In this document: positions 1-7,446 of the stretch, one piece after another | Position numbering within the stretch: position 1 is the first letter of the stretch | Layout of the letters: each line of letters starts with the position of its first letter | Assembly: GCF_027257975.1 (NCBI RefSeq) | Contig: NZ_JANZKX010000003.1 | Coordinates: 434,001-498,000 of the forward strand | From: Pelomonas sp. BJYL3 | Lineage (GTDB): Bacteria; Pseudomonadota; Gammaproteobacteria; Burkholderiales; Burkholderiaceae_C | Reading direction: 5' to 3' | Length of the DNA stretch: 64,000 nt | Program-made: the position numbers and the translations under genes | The notes under the pieces: model-generated | The model's input: only the letters and a program-made list of their open reading frames with translations | What the model was told of the DNA's origin: nothing | The model's database searches: none

Positions 1-159
1 CTCGTTCAGCAGCGGTGCGTAGTCGGGCGACTGCACGGCCTTCAGGATCAGCGAGGGATTGGTCGTGGCGTCCCGCGGCGTGAACTGCGCCAGTTGCAGG
101 AAGTTGCCGGTATCGGCGACGACGGTGGTGAAGGCCTTGAGTTGTTCGAGCTGATGCAT
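1..159 (-). CDS. tal: Transaldolase, N-terminal part (cut by window edge)
   Basis: Transaldolase moves a dihydroxyacetone unit between sugar phosphates in the cytosolic non-oxidative pentose phosphate pathway. The 53 visible codons begin [20 protein letters not shown] and continue through a [12 protein letters not shown] stretch, which matches the TalB-type N-terminus closely, including the conserved TTNPS segment. The start is the ATG at 159 on the minus strand; the rest of the gene lies beyond base 1. It is divergent from zwf, so oxidative and non-oxidative pentose phosphate genes sit back to back and share the 235-base region between them. Confidence 0.93.
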   Translation of the reverse strand, partial: MHQLEQLKAFTTVVADTGNFLQLAQFTPRDATTNPSLILKAVQSPDYAPLLNE

Positions 160-394
160 AGGGAAACCCCGAAGTTCGTGCAGGCCGCTATTAGAACCGC
201 TCCCCGGCCCGCCGCGGCCCCAACAGGGTTACAAGCTCGCGGCGCAAGGATCCAGGCTTTCCCAGAGGGCAAGGCCTGCGGGCGGCGGTCCGGATTGACC
301 GGGTTACGAAACTCGTGCATCATAAATCCGGAAACTTTGTTACATCAAGAGTTCAAGCAGCACCATCTGCTCGAGCCTCAACCGGAACCCTGGC

Positions 395-1840
395 ATGGCA
401 TTCGATCTCGTCTTCTTCGGTGGCACTGGCGATCTCACCTGGCGCAAGCTGATGCCGGCCCTGTTCCAGGCCTTCCGCCACGGCAAGCTGCCCGAGGGCG
501 GCCGCATCCTGGCCGTGGCCCGCGACGAGATGCCCGACGAGCGCTACCGCGACTGGCTCAAGGAGCGCTTCCAGGAAGTCGAAGGCGCCAAGCGACCCAG
601 CGACGAGGAGTTCGAGCGCTTCGCGGCCCTGGTGCATTACCGCCGCATGGACCTCTCCCAGCCCGAGCACTACGCGAGGCTCAAGGACTGGCTGGGCGAG
701 CGCCACGCAGACACCGTGGTCTTCTACCTGGCCACCAGCCCCCACCTCTTCACCCAGATCTGCGAGCAGCTGGGCGCCGCGGGGCTGAACGGCCCGCAGG
801 TGCGCGTGGTGCTGGAGAAGCCCCTGGGCCATGACCTGGCCAGCGCCCAGCACATCAACCGCGTGGTGCGTTCGGTCTTCACCGAATCGCAGGCCTTCCG
901 CATCGACCACTACCTGGGCAAGCCCTCGGTGCAGAACCTCATGGCCCTGCGCTTCGGCAACGCGCTCTTCGAGCCGCTGTGGAACCGCCAGGCCATCGCC
1001 AACATCCAGATCACCCTGGCCGAATCACTGGGCGTAGGCACGCGCGGCCCCTTCTATGACGGCACCGGCGCGCTGCGCGACATGATCCAGAACCATGCGC
1101 TGCAGCTGCTGACCATGATCGCCATGGAGCCGCCCTCCACGAACGACGCCGACGCCATCCGCGACGAGAAGCTCAAGGTGCTGCGCTCGCTCAAGCCCTT
1201 CACGCCGGAATCCGTGGTCCGCGATGTGGTGCGCGGCCAGTACCGTGCCGGCAGCGTGGACGGCAAGTCCGTGGTGGGCTATCTGGACGAGTCCAAGATC
1301 CCCGCGGACAGCCCCTGCGAGACCTTCGTGGCCCTGCGCACCGAGGTGCAGAACTGGCGCTGGGCCGGCGTGCCCTTCTACCTGCGCACCGGCAAGCGCC
1401 TCGCGGCGCGTGACGCGCAGATCGTCGTCAACTTCCGCCCGGTGCCCCACCCCATCTTCCCGGGTGCCAACCAGCCCAATCGCCTGGTGATCAAGCTGCA
1501 ACCCGAGGACGGCCTGGAGCTGCAACTGCTGGCCGCCAAGGGCAATTCGCACGGGGAGTCGCTGGCGCCAGTCTCGCTGGATCTGGACTTCGACAAGGCC
1601 TTCGGCAGCGCCCGCGTGGGTGCGTACGAGCGCCTGCTGCTGGACGCCATCGCCGGCAAGCTCAACCTCTTCGTGCGCAGCGACGAGCAAGAGCAGGCCT
1701 GGCGCTGGGTCGAGCCCATCCTGGATGCCTGGGCCGCAGACAGCAACGGCCCCCGCACCTACACCGCCGGCAGCTGGGGTCCCCCCGCCGCCAGCGCCCT
1801 GGTGGCCCGTGACGGCTTCAGCTGGGCCGAGGAGCAGTGA
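395..1840 (+). CDS. zwf: Glucose-6-phosphate 1-dehydrogenase
   Basis: This 481-residue cytosolic enzyme oxidises glucose 6-phosphate to 6-phosphogluconolactone with NAD(P)+, the entry to the oxidative pentose phosphate and Entner-Doudoroff routes. The N-terminus carries the dinucleotide-binding [11 protein letters not shown] motif. The G6PD active-site motif RIDHYLGKP is near residue 170, and length is normal for the family. The ATG at 395 follows a CGGAA stretch. The stop overlaps the alternative GTG start of hexR, so the two genes are probably one transcript. A HexR-type regulator directly downstream suggests control by a 2-keto-3-deoxy-6-phosphogluconate-responsive repressor; this is inferred from the family. 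Confidence 0.97.
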   Translation: MAFDLVFFGGTGDLTWRKLMPALFQAFRHGKLPEGGRILAVARDEMPDERYRDWLKERFQEVEGAKRPSDEEFERFAALVHYRRMDLSQPEHYARLKDWLGERHADTVVFYLATSPHLFTQICEQLGAAGLNGPQVRVVLEKPLGHDLASAQHINRVVRSVFTESQAFRIDHYLGKPSVQNLMALRFGNALFEPLWNRQAIANIQITLAESLGVGTRGPFYDGTGALRDMIQNHALQLLTMIAMEPPSTNDADAIRDEKLKVLRSLKPFTPESVVRDVVRGQYRAGSVDGKSVVGYLDESKIPADSPCETFVALRTEVQNWRWAGVPFYLRTGKRLAARDAQIVVNFRPVPHPIFPGANQPNRLVIKLQPEDGLELQLLAAKGNSHGESLAPVSLDLDFDKAFGSARVGAYERLLLDAIAGKLNLFVRSDEQEQAWRWVEPILDAWAADSNGPRTYTAGSWGPPAASALVARDGFSWAEEQ

Positions 1841-1842
1841 GC

Positions 1843-2709
1843 ATGAGCATCCTGGAACGCGTCAAGGCGGCCTTGCCCGCCCTGCCCCCGGCCGAGCAGC
1901 GGGTGGCCAAGCTGCTGATCGCTGACCCCCGGTCCTTTGCCAACCTGCCCGTGAGCGAGCTCGCGGACCGCTCGCATGTCAGCAAGCCCACGGTGGTGCG
2001 CTTCTGCCGCAGCGTGGGCTATGACGGCCTGGCCGACTTCAAGCTCAAGCTGGCAGGCAGCGTCAACGAGGGCGTGCCCTTCGTGCACCGCGCAGTGGAC
2101 GAGGACGACAAGCCGGGCGATCTCATCGTCAAGGTGGTCGACAACGCCGTGGCCGCCCTGCTGCACTACCGCAACGACGCCGCCAGCCATGCCTTCGAGC
2201 GCGCCATCACCGCCCTGACCGAGTCCGCCCGCCAGGGCCGGCGCATCGAGTTCTACGGCGTGGGCAACTCCGGCATCGTGGCCCAGGACGCACAGCACAA
2301 GTTCTTCCGCCTGGGCGTGCACACCATCGCCTGCAGCGACGGCCATGTGCAGCTGATGAGCGCCACCATGCTGGCCCCGGGCGACTGCGCCGTGATCATC
2401 TCCAACTCCGGCCGCAGCCGCGACCTGCTGGACGCCGCGGAGATCGCCCGCAAGAAGGGCGCGACCACCATCATCATCACCGCCAGCGGCTCGCCGCTCG
2501 CCCAGCTGGGCCAGGCCCCGGGGCAGGTACTGCTGGCGGTGGACCATCCGGAGGACTACGACCGCTACAGCCCCATGGTCTCGCGCCTGCTGCACCTCAC
2601 CGCCGTGGACATCCTCACCACCGGCGTGGCCCTGCGCCTGGGCCAGCAACTGCGGCCGGTGCTGCAGGAGATCAAGCGCAATCTGCGCAGCAAGCGCTAC
2701 GCGGCCTGA
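1843..2709 (+). CDS. hexR: HexR-type (RpiR family) transcriptional regulator
   Basis: A sugar-phosphate-sensing transcription factor of 288 residues. An N-terminal RpiR helix-turn-helix (about residues 1-77, with SELADRSHVSKPTVVRFCRS as the recognition region) is followed by a SIS domain (about 120-260, with YGVGNSGIVAQDA and ISNSGRSRD as phosphosugar-binding loops). I place the start at the ATG at 1843 because GAGGAG lies eight bases upstream. A GTG at 1837, overlapping the zwf stop, is in frame but too close to that site. HexR proteins bind 2-keto-3-deoxy-6-phosphogluconate and control zwf and Entner-Doudoroff genes. The adjacency to zwf fits that role, but the name rests on similarity and context. 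Confidence 0.88.
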   Translation: MSILERVKAALPALPPAEQRVAKLLIADPRSFANLPVSELADRSHVSKPTVVRFCRSVGYDGLADFKLKLAGSVNEGVPFVHRAVDEDDKPGDLIVKVVDNAVAALLHYRNDAASHAFERAITALTESARQGRRIEFYGVGNSGIVAQDAQHKFFRLGVHTIACSDGHVQLMSATMLAPGDCAVIISNSGRSRDLLDAAEIARKKGATTIIITASGSPLAQLGQAPGQVLLAVDHPEDYDRYSPMVSRLLHLTAVDILTTGVALRLGQQLRPVLQEIKRNLRSKRYAA

Positions 2710-2743
2710 GCCCGACGGGCGCACCCACCTGCGCACCAAGACG

Positions 2744-2766
2744 AACGGCGCCCGAGGGCGCCGTTT
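2744..2766. terminator. Bidirectional terminator between hexR and mlaB
   Basis: An inverted repeat (AACGGCGC and its complement GCGCCGTT) is followed by a short T run, in the gap between the convergent hexR and mlaB genes. Confidence 0.7.
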
Positions 2767-2784
2767 CCATGATGCGAGCCAGGC

Positions 2785-3102
2785 TCAGAGCTGGGGAGCG
2801 AGCTCGGGCCAGAGTGCGGCGTCCACGCCGTAGACCCGGGCCAGCTCCTGGAGCTTGGCCGGCACTTCGTGGATCTGCAGCTGCAGACCCAGCTGCTCGC
2901 TCAGGCGCACCGCGCTCAGCAGCAGCGTCAGGACGCCGGAATCGAACTCGCTGAGATCGACCGCATTGAGCCTGAGCATGGTGCCCGCCGCGGCGTTCAC
3001 CTGCGCAGCCTCGGCGCGCAGGGCTGCGTCGAGCTCGGCCCAGATCAGGGGCAGCTCGGGCAGCCGGATGCTGGCGGGCAGCTTGAGCATGGCAGCATTC
3101 AC
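2785..3102 (-). CDS. mlaB: MlaB-like STAS-domain protein of the Mla phospholipid transporter
   Basis: A 105-residue STAS-domain protein, the cytosolic partner of the MlaF ATPase in the inner-membrane MlaFEDB complex. The NAVDLSEFDSGVLTLLLSAV stretch is the usual STAS core (beta strand then D-S-x-x-L helix). The reading starts at GTG 3102; an ATG at 3090 (MLKLPASIRL) is an alternative. It is the last gene of the operon, five bases after mlaC. It is divergent in sequence, so the assignment leans on operon position. Confidence 0.8.
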   Translation of the reverse strand: MNAAMLKLPASIRLPELPLIWAELDAALRAEAAQVNAAAGTMLRLNAVDLSEFDSGVLTLLLSAVRLSEQLGLQLQIHEVPAKLQELARVYGVDAALWPELAPQL

Positions 3103-3107
3103 CCCGC

Positions 3108-3749
3108 TCAGCTCTTGGCGCCGGAGGCCGCCTTCTGGTTCTTGTCGGCCAGGGCCTTGATCAGGCCGTCGATGCCATTGGCACCGATTTCCTGGGCAAA
3201 GCTGTTGCGGTACTGGTCCGCCAGCCAGATGCCCAGCACATTGACGTCATAGATCTTCCAGATGGCGCCGGCCTTCTCCAGGCGGTAGTCCAGCTGGATG
3301 GGATCACCCTTGCCGCGGACCTCGGTCTTGACCACGACCTCGGTGTCCTCGGCACTGGCGCGCAGCGGCTTCAGGGCGATGGTCTGGTCCTTGACCTGGG
3401 CCAGGGCGCCGGCATAGGTGCGCATCAGCAGGGTCTTGAATTCCTCCTGCAGGCGCTTCTGCTGCTCGGGGCTGGCCTGGCGCCAGAAGCGGCCCACGGC
3501 AGACGAGGTCATGCGCTGGAAGTTCACATGCGGCATGACCTTGGTGTCCACCAGGGTCACGATCTTGCTGACGTCGCCACCCTGGATGGCCTTGTCCGAC
3601 TTCACGGCCTCGATGGTCTCGATGGACAGCTGGCGGATCAGGCCGTCAGGCGTGCTGGCGTCCACGGCATGGCTGGCCATCGGCAGCAGTGCCAGGGAGG
3701 CGGCGGCCAACAGGGCCTTCAGGGCGGTTCGCTTGGTCGACAGAATCAT
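3108..3749 (-). CDS. mlaC: MlaC, periplasmic phospholipid-binding carrier
   Basis: MlaC (213 residues) ferries phospholipid across the periplasm between the outer-membrane MlaA complex and inner-membrane MlaFEDB. A signal peptide is clear: KRTALKALLAAASLALLPMA then SHA. The mature protein has the family motifs VMPHVNFQRMTSSAVGRFWR and a QYRNSFAQEI-type C-terminal region. The ATG at 3749 is preceded by AAAGGAA. It lies between mlaA (84-base gap) and mlaB. Length and motif order are normal. Confidence 0.92.
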   Translation of the reverse strand: MILSTKRTALKALLAAASLALLPMASHAVDASTPDGLIRQLSIETIEAVKSDKAIQGGDVSKIVTLVDTKVMPHVNFQRMTSSAVGRFWRQASPEQQKRLQEEFKTLLMRTYAGALAQVKDQTIALKPLRASAEDTEVVVKTEVRGKGDPIQLDYRLEKAGAIWKIYDVNVLGIWLADQYRNSFAQEIGANGIDGLIKALADKNQKAASGAKS

Positions 3750-3833
3750 TCGGTTTCCTTTCAGTAGCGGGTGACGGCGGCCGTCACCATGGACCTCTCA
3801 ACGCGGCAGGAGGCCCGGCGGTTCACAGGAGGG

Positions 3834-4568
3834 TCAGGGCTTGCCCTCGCCAGCGGGCGGCGGGGTGATCACCTCGAACTCGTCGTCCGTCTCGAAGCTG
3901 CCCCGGCGCTGCAGGTAGGCGTCGCGGATGAAGGTGTACTTGTCCAGGGCGATGCCATCGAGCATCTCGCCGGCCCGCAGGAAGTTGGACCGGGCATTGA
4001 CCGTCTGCAGCAGGTAGATCGAGACCTTGCTGCGGCCGTCCTGGAAATACAGGGCCGGGCTGGCCGTGCGGTCCCAGGGCAGGGCCAGAGAGTCTCGCAC
4101 CGAGGACGGGCCGAACAGAGGCCAGACGATGTAGGCGCCGGTGCCGAAGCCCCAGCGGCCAAAGGTCTGCCCCAGGTCCTGGCTGTTGCGCTCCACGCCG
4201 GCCTCGCCGGCCAGATCGATCAGGCCGCCGATGCCCAGCGTCGAGTTCACCGCGAAGCGGAAGGCCTGCTGCGCGGCCAGCTTGAAGCGCCCCTGCAGCG
4301 TCAGGTTGATGGCCGACCAGGCGTCGCCCACATTGCTGAAGAAGTTGTCGATCGCCGTGCGGGCCGGGCTGGGCACGACCTCGCTGTAAGCGGTGGCCGC
4401 GGGCTTGAGCACGTGGGAGTCCAGGTCCTCGTTGAAAGCGAAGACCTTGCGGTTCCAGTTCTCCCAGGGGTCCAGCTTCTGGCCCGGGGCGCCCGGTCCC
4501 TTGAGCGAGGCGCAGGCGGCCAGGCTCAGGCTCAGCGCCAGCACGGCGCCGCGTTGGGTCCAACTCAC
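3834..4568 (-). CDS. mlaA: MlaA (VacJ) outer-membrane lipoprotein
   Basis: MlaA removes mislocalised phospholipid from the outer leaflet of the outer membrane and hands it to MlaC. The 244-residue product has a lipoprotein signal with lipobox LAAC (Cys19). The VacJ domain follows, with DPWENWNRKVFAFNEDLD near the start and GRWGFGTGAYIVWPLFGPS near residue 140. Translation starts at GTG 4568, overlapping the mlaD TGA by four bases (GTGA), so the two are probably coupled. In E. coli mlaA lies away from the mlaFEDCB operon; here it sits inside it. Confidence 0.93.
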   Translation of the reverse strand: MSWTQRGAVLALSLSLAACASLKGPGAPGQKLDPWENWNRKVFAFNEDLDSHVLKPAATAYSEVVPSPARTAIDNFFSNVGDAWSAINLTLQGRFKLAAQQAFRFAVNSTLGIGGLIDLAGEAGVERNSQDLGQTFGRWGFGTGAYIVWPLFGPSSVRDSLALPWDRTASPALYFQDGRSKVSIYLLQTVNARSNFLRAGEMLDGIALDKYTFIRDAYLQRRGSFETDDEFEVITPPPAGEGKP

Positions 4569-5041
4569 TTTTTCTCCCCGCTGCCGCTGTCCGCGGCCTT
4601 GTTGTAGAGGAACTGCCCGATCAGGTTTTCAAGCACCACGGCGGACTGCGTCTGCTTGATCACATCGCCGGCGACCAGGTTCTTCTCATCGGCGCCTGGC
4701 TCCAGGCCGATGTACTGCTCGCCCAGCAGGCCGGCCGTCAGGATCTTGGCCGAGCTGTCCTTGGGAAAGGCCACCCCCTGGTTGAGCTTGAGGACCACGC
4801 GAGCCTGGAAACTCTTGTCATCGAAGCTGATGGACTCCACGCGGCCCACGACCACGCCAGCGCTCTTCACTGCGGCACGGGCCTTCAGGCCGCCGATGTT
4901 GTCGAACTTGGCCACCACCGTGTAGGTGTCGTCGAAGTTGAGGCTCAGCAGATTGCCGGCCTTCAGCGCGAGGAACAGCAGGGCCGCCGCGCCCAGCAGC
5001 ACGAAGGAACCCACCCACACATCATGTCGAGAGGCTTGCAT
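4565..5041 (-). CDS. mlaD: MlaD, inner-membrane MCE-domain protein
   Basis: MlaD (158 residues) forms the membrane-anchored MCE hexamer through which lipid passes between MlaC and MlaFE. One N-terminal transmembrane helix (VGSFVLLGAAALLFLALKA) is followed by an MCE domain with FDNIGGLKARAAVKSAGVVV and GEQYIGLEPG motifs. The ATG at 5041 follows a GGGAGAAGAGG purine tract. It overlaps mlaA by four bases and lies 12 bases after mlaE. Confidence 0.94.
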   Translation of the reverse strand: MQASRHDVWVGSFVLLGAAALLFLALKAGNLLSLNFDDTYTVVAKFDNIGGLKARAAVKSAGVVVGRVESISFDDKSFQARVVLKLNQGVAFPKDSSAKILTAGLLGEQYIGLEPGADEKNLVAGDVIKQTQSAVVLENLIGQFLYNKAADSGSGEKK

Positions 5042-5053
5042 CCTCTTCTCCCA

Positions 5054-5833
5054 TCAAATCGAGAACATCATGGCCGTCAGCACGAAATCCAGTGCAAGCA
5101 CAGCCAGCGATGAAACCACGACCGTGCGGGTCGTGGCGTAAGACACCCCTTCCGGCGTCGGCTTGCAGCCATAGCCTTGCAGCAGGGCCACAAAGCTGAC
5201 CGTCAGGCCGAAGACCAGACTCTTGATGACGCCATTGCCCACATCGGCAAAGACGTCGACACCGCCCTGCATCTGGGACCAGAAGGCACCGGCGTCGATG
5301 CCGATCAGCACCACGCCCACCAGCCAGCCCCCGATGACGCCCACGGCGGAGAACACCGCGGCCAGCAGGGGCATGGCGATGAAGCCCGCCCAGAAGCGCG
5401 GCGCGAGCACGCGCGTCACGGGATCGACCGCCATCATCTCCATGGCCGTCAGCTGCTCGCCGGCCTTCATCAGGCCGATCTCCGCCGTCAGCGAGGTGCC
5501 CGCCCGTCCGGCGAACAGCAGGGCGCTCACCACCGGGCCCAGCTCGCGCACCAGGCTGAGCGCCACCAGCAGGCCCACCGCCTCGGCAGAGCCGTAGCGC
5601 TGCAAGGTGTAGTAGCCCTGCAGAGCCAGCACAAAGCCCACGAAGAGGCCCGAGACGCCGATGATGGACAAGGATCGGTTGCCCAGGTAGTAGACCTGTT
5701 CCCGGATCAGCGAGAAGCGCATCAGGGCGCGCGGGCTGCGGGCCAGCAGCTGCACGAACAGCCGGGCCGCCTGCCCGACCTGGGCCAGCTTGCTGCGCAG
5801 CGTGAAACCGATGTGCAGGGAAAGGCGATTCAT
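5054..5833 (-). CDS. mlaE: MlaE, ABC permease of the Mla phospholipid transporter
   Basis: Integral membrane permease (259 residues) of the MlaFEDB ABC transporter. Several hydrophobic segments are visible, and the MlaE-family region runs through RELGPVVSALLFAGRAGTS and GLMKAGEQLTAMEMMAVDP (about residues 95-140), which contacts the ATPase. The ATG at 5833 overlaps the mlaF stop as ATGA, so MlaF and MlaE are translationally coupled. Length is usual. Confidence 0.95.
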   Translation of the reverse strand: MNRLSLHIGFTLRSKLAQVGQAARLFVQLLARSPRALMRFSLIREQVYYLGNRSLSIIGVSGLFVGFVLALQGYYTLQRYGSAEAVGLLVALSLVRELGPVVSALLFAGRAGTSLTAEIGLMKAGEQLTAMEMMAVDPVTRVLAPRFWAGFIAMPLLAAVFSAVGVIGGWLVGVVLIGIDAGAFWSQMQGGVDVFADVGNGVIKSLVFGLTVSFVALLQGYGCKPTPEGVSYATTRTVVVSSLAVLALDFVLTAMMFSI

Positions 5834-6669
5834 GCCGACCTCCCGCTGAGGCCGAAGTCCTGCAGCACGGGCACGGCCGGCTGATGGAAGCGCACCGGGC
5901 CGTCCGGCTGGGCGCCGACGAATTGCTGCACGAGCGGATCCTGGCTGTGACGGAGCTCCTCCGGCGAGCCCTGGGCCACCACGCGGCCATTGGCCACCAT
6001 GGCCACATGGTCGGCGATGGCAAACGTCTCGTGGAGGTCGTGCGACACGATCACGCTGGTCAGGCCCAGGGCGTCGTTGAGGTCGCGAATCAGGCGTGCC
6101 GTGACCCCCAGCGAAATGGGATCCAGGCCCGCGAAGGGCTCGTCATACAGCACCAGGTCGGGGTCCAGGGCGATGGCCCGTGCCAGGGCCACGCGGCGGG
6201 CCATGCCACCGGAGATCTCGCTGGGCATCAGGTCGCGGGCACCGCGCAGGCCGACCGCATTGAGCTTCATCAGCACCAGGTCACGGATCATGGATTCAGG
6301 CAGGCGGGTGTGCTCGCGCAGGGGGAAGGCAACGTTCTCGAACACGCTGAGGTCGGTGAACAGGGCGCCGAACTGGAAGAGCATGCCCATGCGTCGACGC
6401 ACGGCGAACAGGCCGGTCTGGTCCAGGCTGGCCATGTCCTGCCCGTCGAAGAAGGCCTGTCCGGCCATGGGCGTGATCTGGCGGCTCAGGGCCCGCAGCA
6501 GCGTGGTCTTGCCGCCACCCGACGTGCCAATCAGGGCCAGCACGGCGCCGCGCTTGAGTTGCAGGTTCACGCCCTGCAGGATGGCGCGCCCGGCATAGCC
6601 GCAGCTCACATCGCGCAGCTCGATCAGGGGCGTCTCTTGATCAGTGGTCTGTAGTCTTTGGGCAGGCAT
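5830..6669 (-). CDS. mlaF: MlaF, ATP-binding subunit of the Mla transporter
   Basis: ABC ATPase of the MlaFEDB complex, cytosolic face of the inner membrane, about 279 residues from the ATG at 6669. Visible motifs are Walker A GTSGGGKTTLLRAL, signature SGGMARRVALARA, Walker B LVLYDEPFAGLD and the SHD switch histidine. The frame is open to an ATG at 6753, with further ATGs near 6714-6717. I prefer 6669 (MPAQRLQTTD) because family homology begins shortly after it, but no clear ribosome-binding site decides it. It is the first mla gene. The preceding TonB-like gene ends at 6775 without a visible terminator, so read-through from the pilus operon is possible. Confidence 0.92.
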   Translation of the reverse strand: MPAQRLQTTDQETPLIELRDVSCGYAGRAILQGVNLQLKRGAVLALIGTSGGGKTTLLRALSRQITPMAGQAFFDGQDMASLDQTGLFAVRRRMGMLFQFGALFTDLSVFENVAFPLREHTRLPESMIRDLVLMKLNAVGLRGARDLMPSEISGGMARRVALARAIALDPDLVLYDEPFAGLDPISLGVTARLIRDLNDALGLTSVIVSHDLHETFAIADHVAMVANGRVVAQGSPEELRHSQDPLVQQFVGAQPDGPVRFHQPAVPVLQDFGLSGRSA

Positions 6670-6774
6670 GGGCCAGTGGCGGCTGGGCACCTGCCCAGAC
6701 AAAAGAGGCCACATCATAGGGGAAACACGGAAATGCTCACGGCGGCCGGGCATTTCTGCCCACTCTGCCGCACT

Positions 6775-7446
6775 TCACTGTTCGGACAGCACCTGGGTGA
6801 AGACGACGCCGGAGTCCTCGTAGACGACTTCGATCAGGATCCAGGTCCTGACGGGCATGCCGGCCAGCTTGCCCGGCTCGAAATGCGCCTGCAGAAAGGC
6901 CTGCTGGGTGAGCTCGACAAACGGCGGGGCCATCTCCAGCGCCTCGACCGCCACGCGCCGGACCCGGCCATGCTCATCGATGTAGACCCGGAATCGCCCC
7001 TTGTGCATCTGGCGGCCGGAGAAGCCCTCGGGCCAGGGGAGGTTCACCTGCCCCTGAACGCGCGGCCCCTGGTCCACCGCGCTGCGGGGCAGGTAGTCCT
7101 GCAGATTGAAGCCAGCCAGTTTCACCACAGGAATTTCAGCGGACTCGCTCGCCACCGCCGCGGACGCCCCCACCGTGGCCACCGGAGGGGCTGCCTGCGT
7201 GGAAGACGCCGTCACCGGCATGCCGAGGCTTGCTGGCGCAGTCGCGGGCCCCGTGCCGGCAGAAGCCGGCTGCAGCACACGAAAAGAAAGGGAAGCCGGC
7301 TCACGCTGATGCGCAGAACCGCCTTCCCCCAGGGTGAGCGAGCGCTGGCCAAGGCCCAGCAGCACGCTCAGATGCAGGACTGCTGCGGCCGCCCACGCTG
7401 CTTGGGGCGGCCGCCCTCCGACCCGACCTCGCTCAATGAAGCTCAC
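6775..7446 (-). CDS. TonB-like C-terminal-domain protein at the end of the pilY1 operon
   Basis: A 223-residue protein with TonB-like layout. A short basic N-terminus leads into a transmembrane helix (about residues 14-35, AAWAAAAVLHLSVLLGLG), then an Ala/Pro/Thr-rich spacer (about 45-105). The C-terminal 90 residues resemble a TonB_C domain, with RFRVYIDEHGRVRRVAVE and HFEPGKLAGMPVRTW as the matching stretches. The usual YPxxA start of that domain is not evident and the spacer lacks the classic Glu-Pro/Lys-Pro repeats. No exbB, exbD or receptor gene is nearby. The start is GTG at 7446, 14 bases inside the 3' end of pilY1. Function is unknown. Confidence 0.7.
   Translation of the reverse strand: MSFIERGRVGGRPPQAAWAAAAVLHLSVLLGLGQRSLTLGEGGSAHQREPASLSFRVLQPASAGTGPATAPASLGMPVTASSTQAAPPVATVGASAAVASESAEIPVVKLAGFNLQDYLPRSAVDQGPRVQGQVNLPWPEGFSGRQMHKGRFRVYIDEHGRVRRVAVEALEMAPPFVELTQQAFLQAHFEPGKLAGMPVRTWILIEVVYEDSGVVFTQVLSEQ

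Noticed and set aside
334-352. A possible HexR operator upstream of zwf (TTG-N6-CAA core)
   Set aside because: Only the TTG and CAA arms match as a palindrome; too degenerate to separate from chance without comparing other HexR targets.
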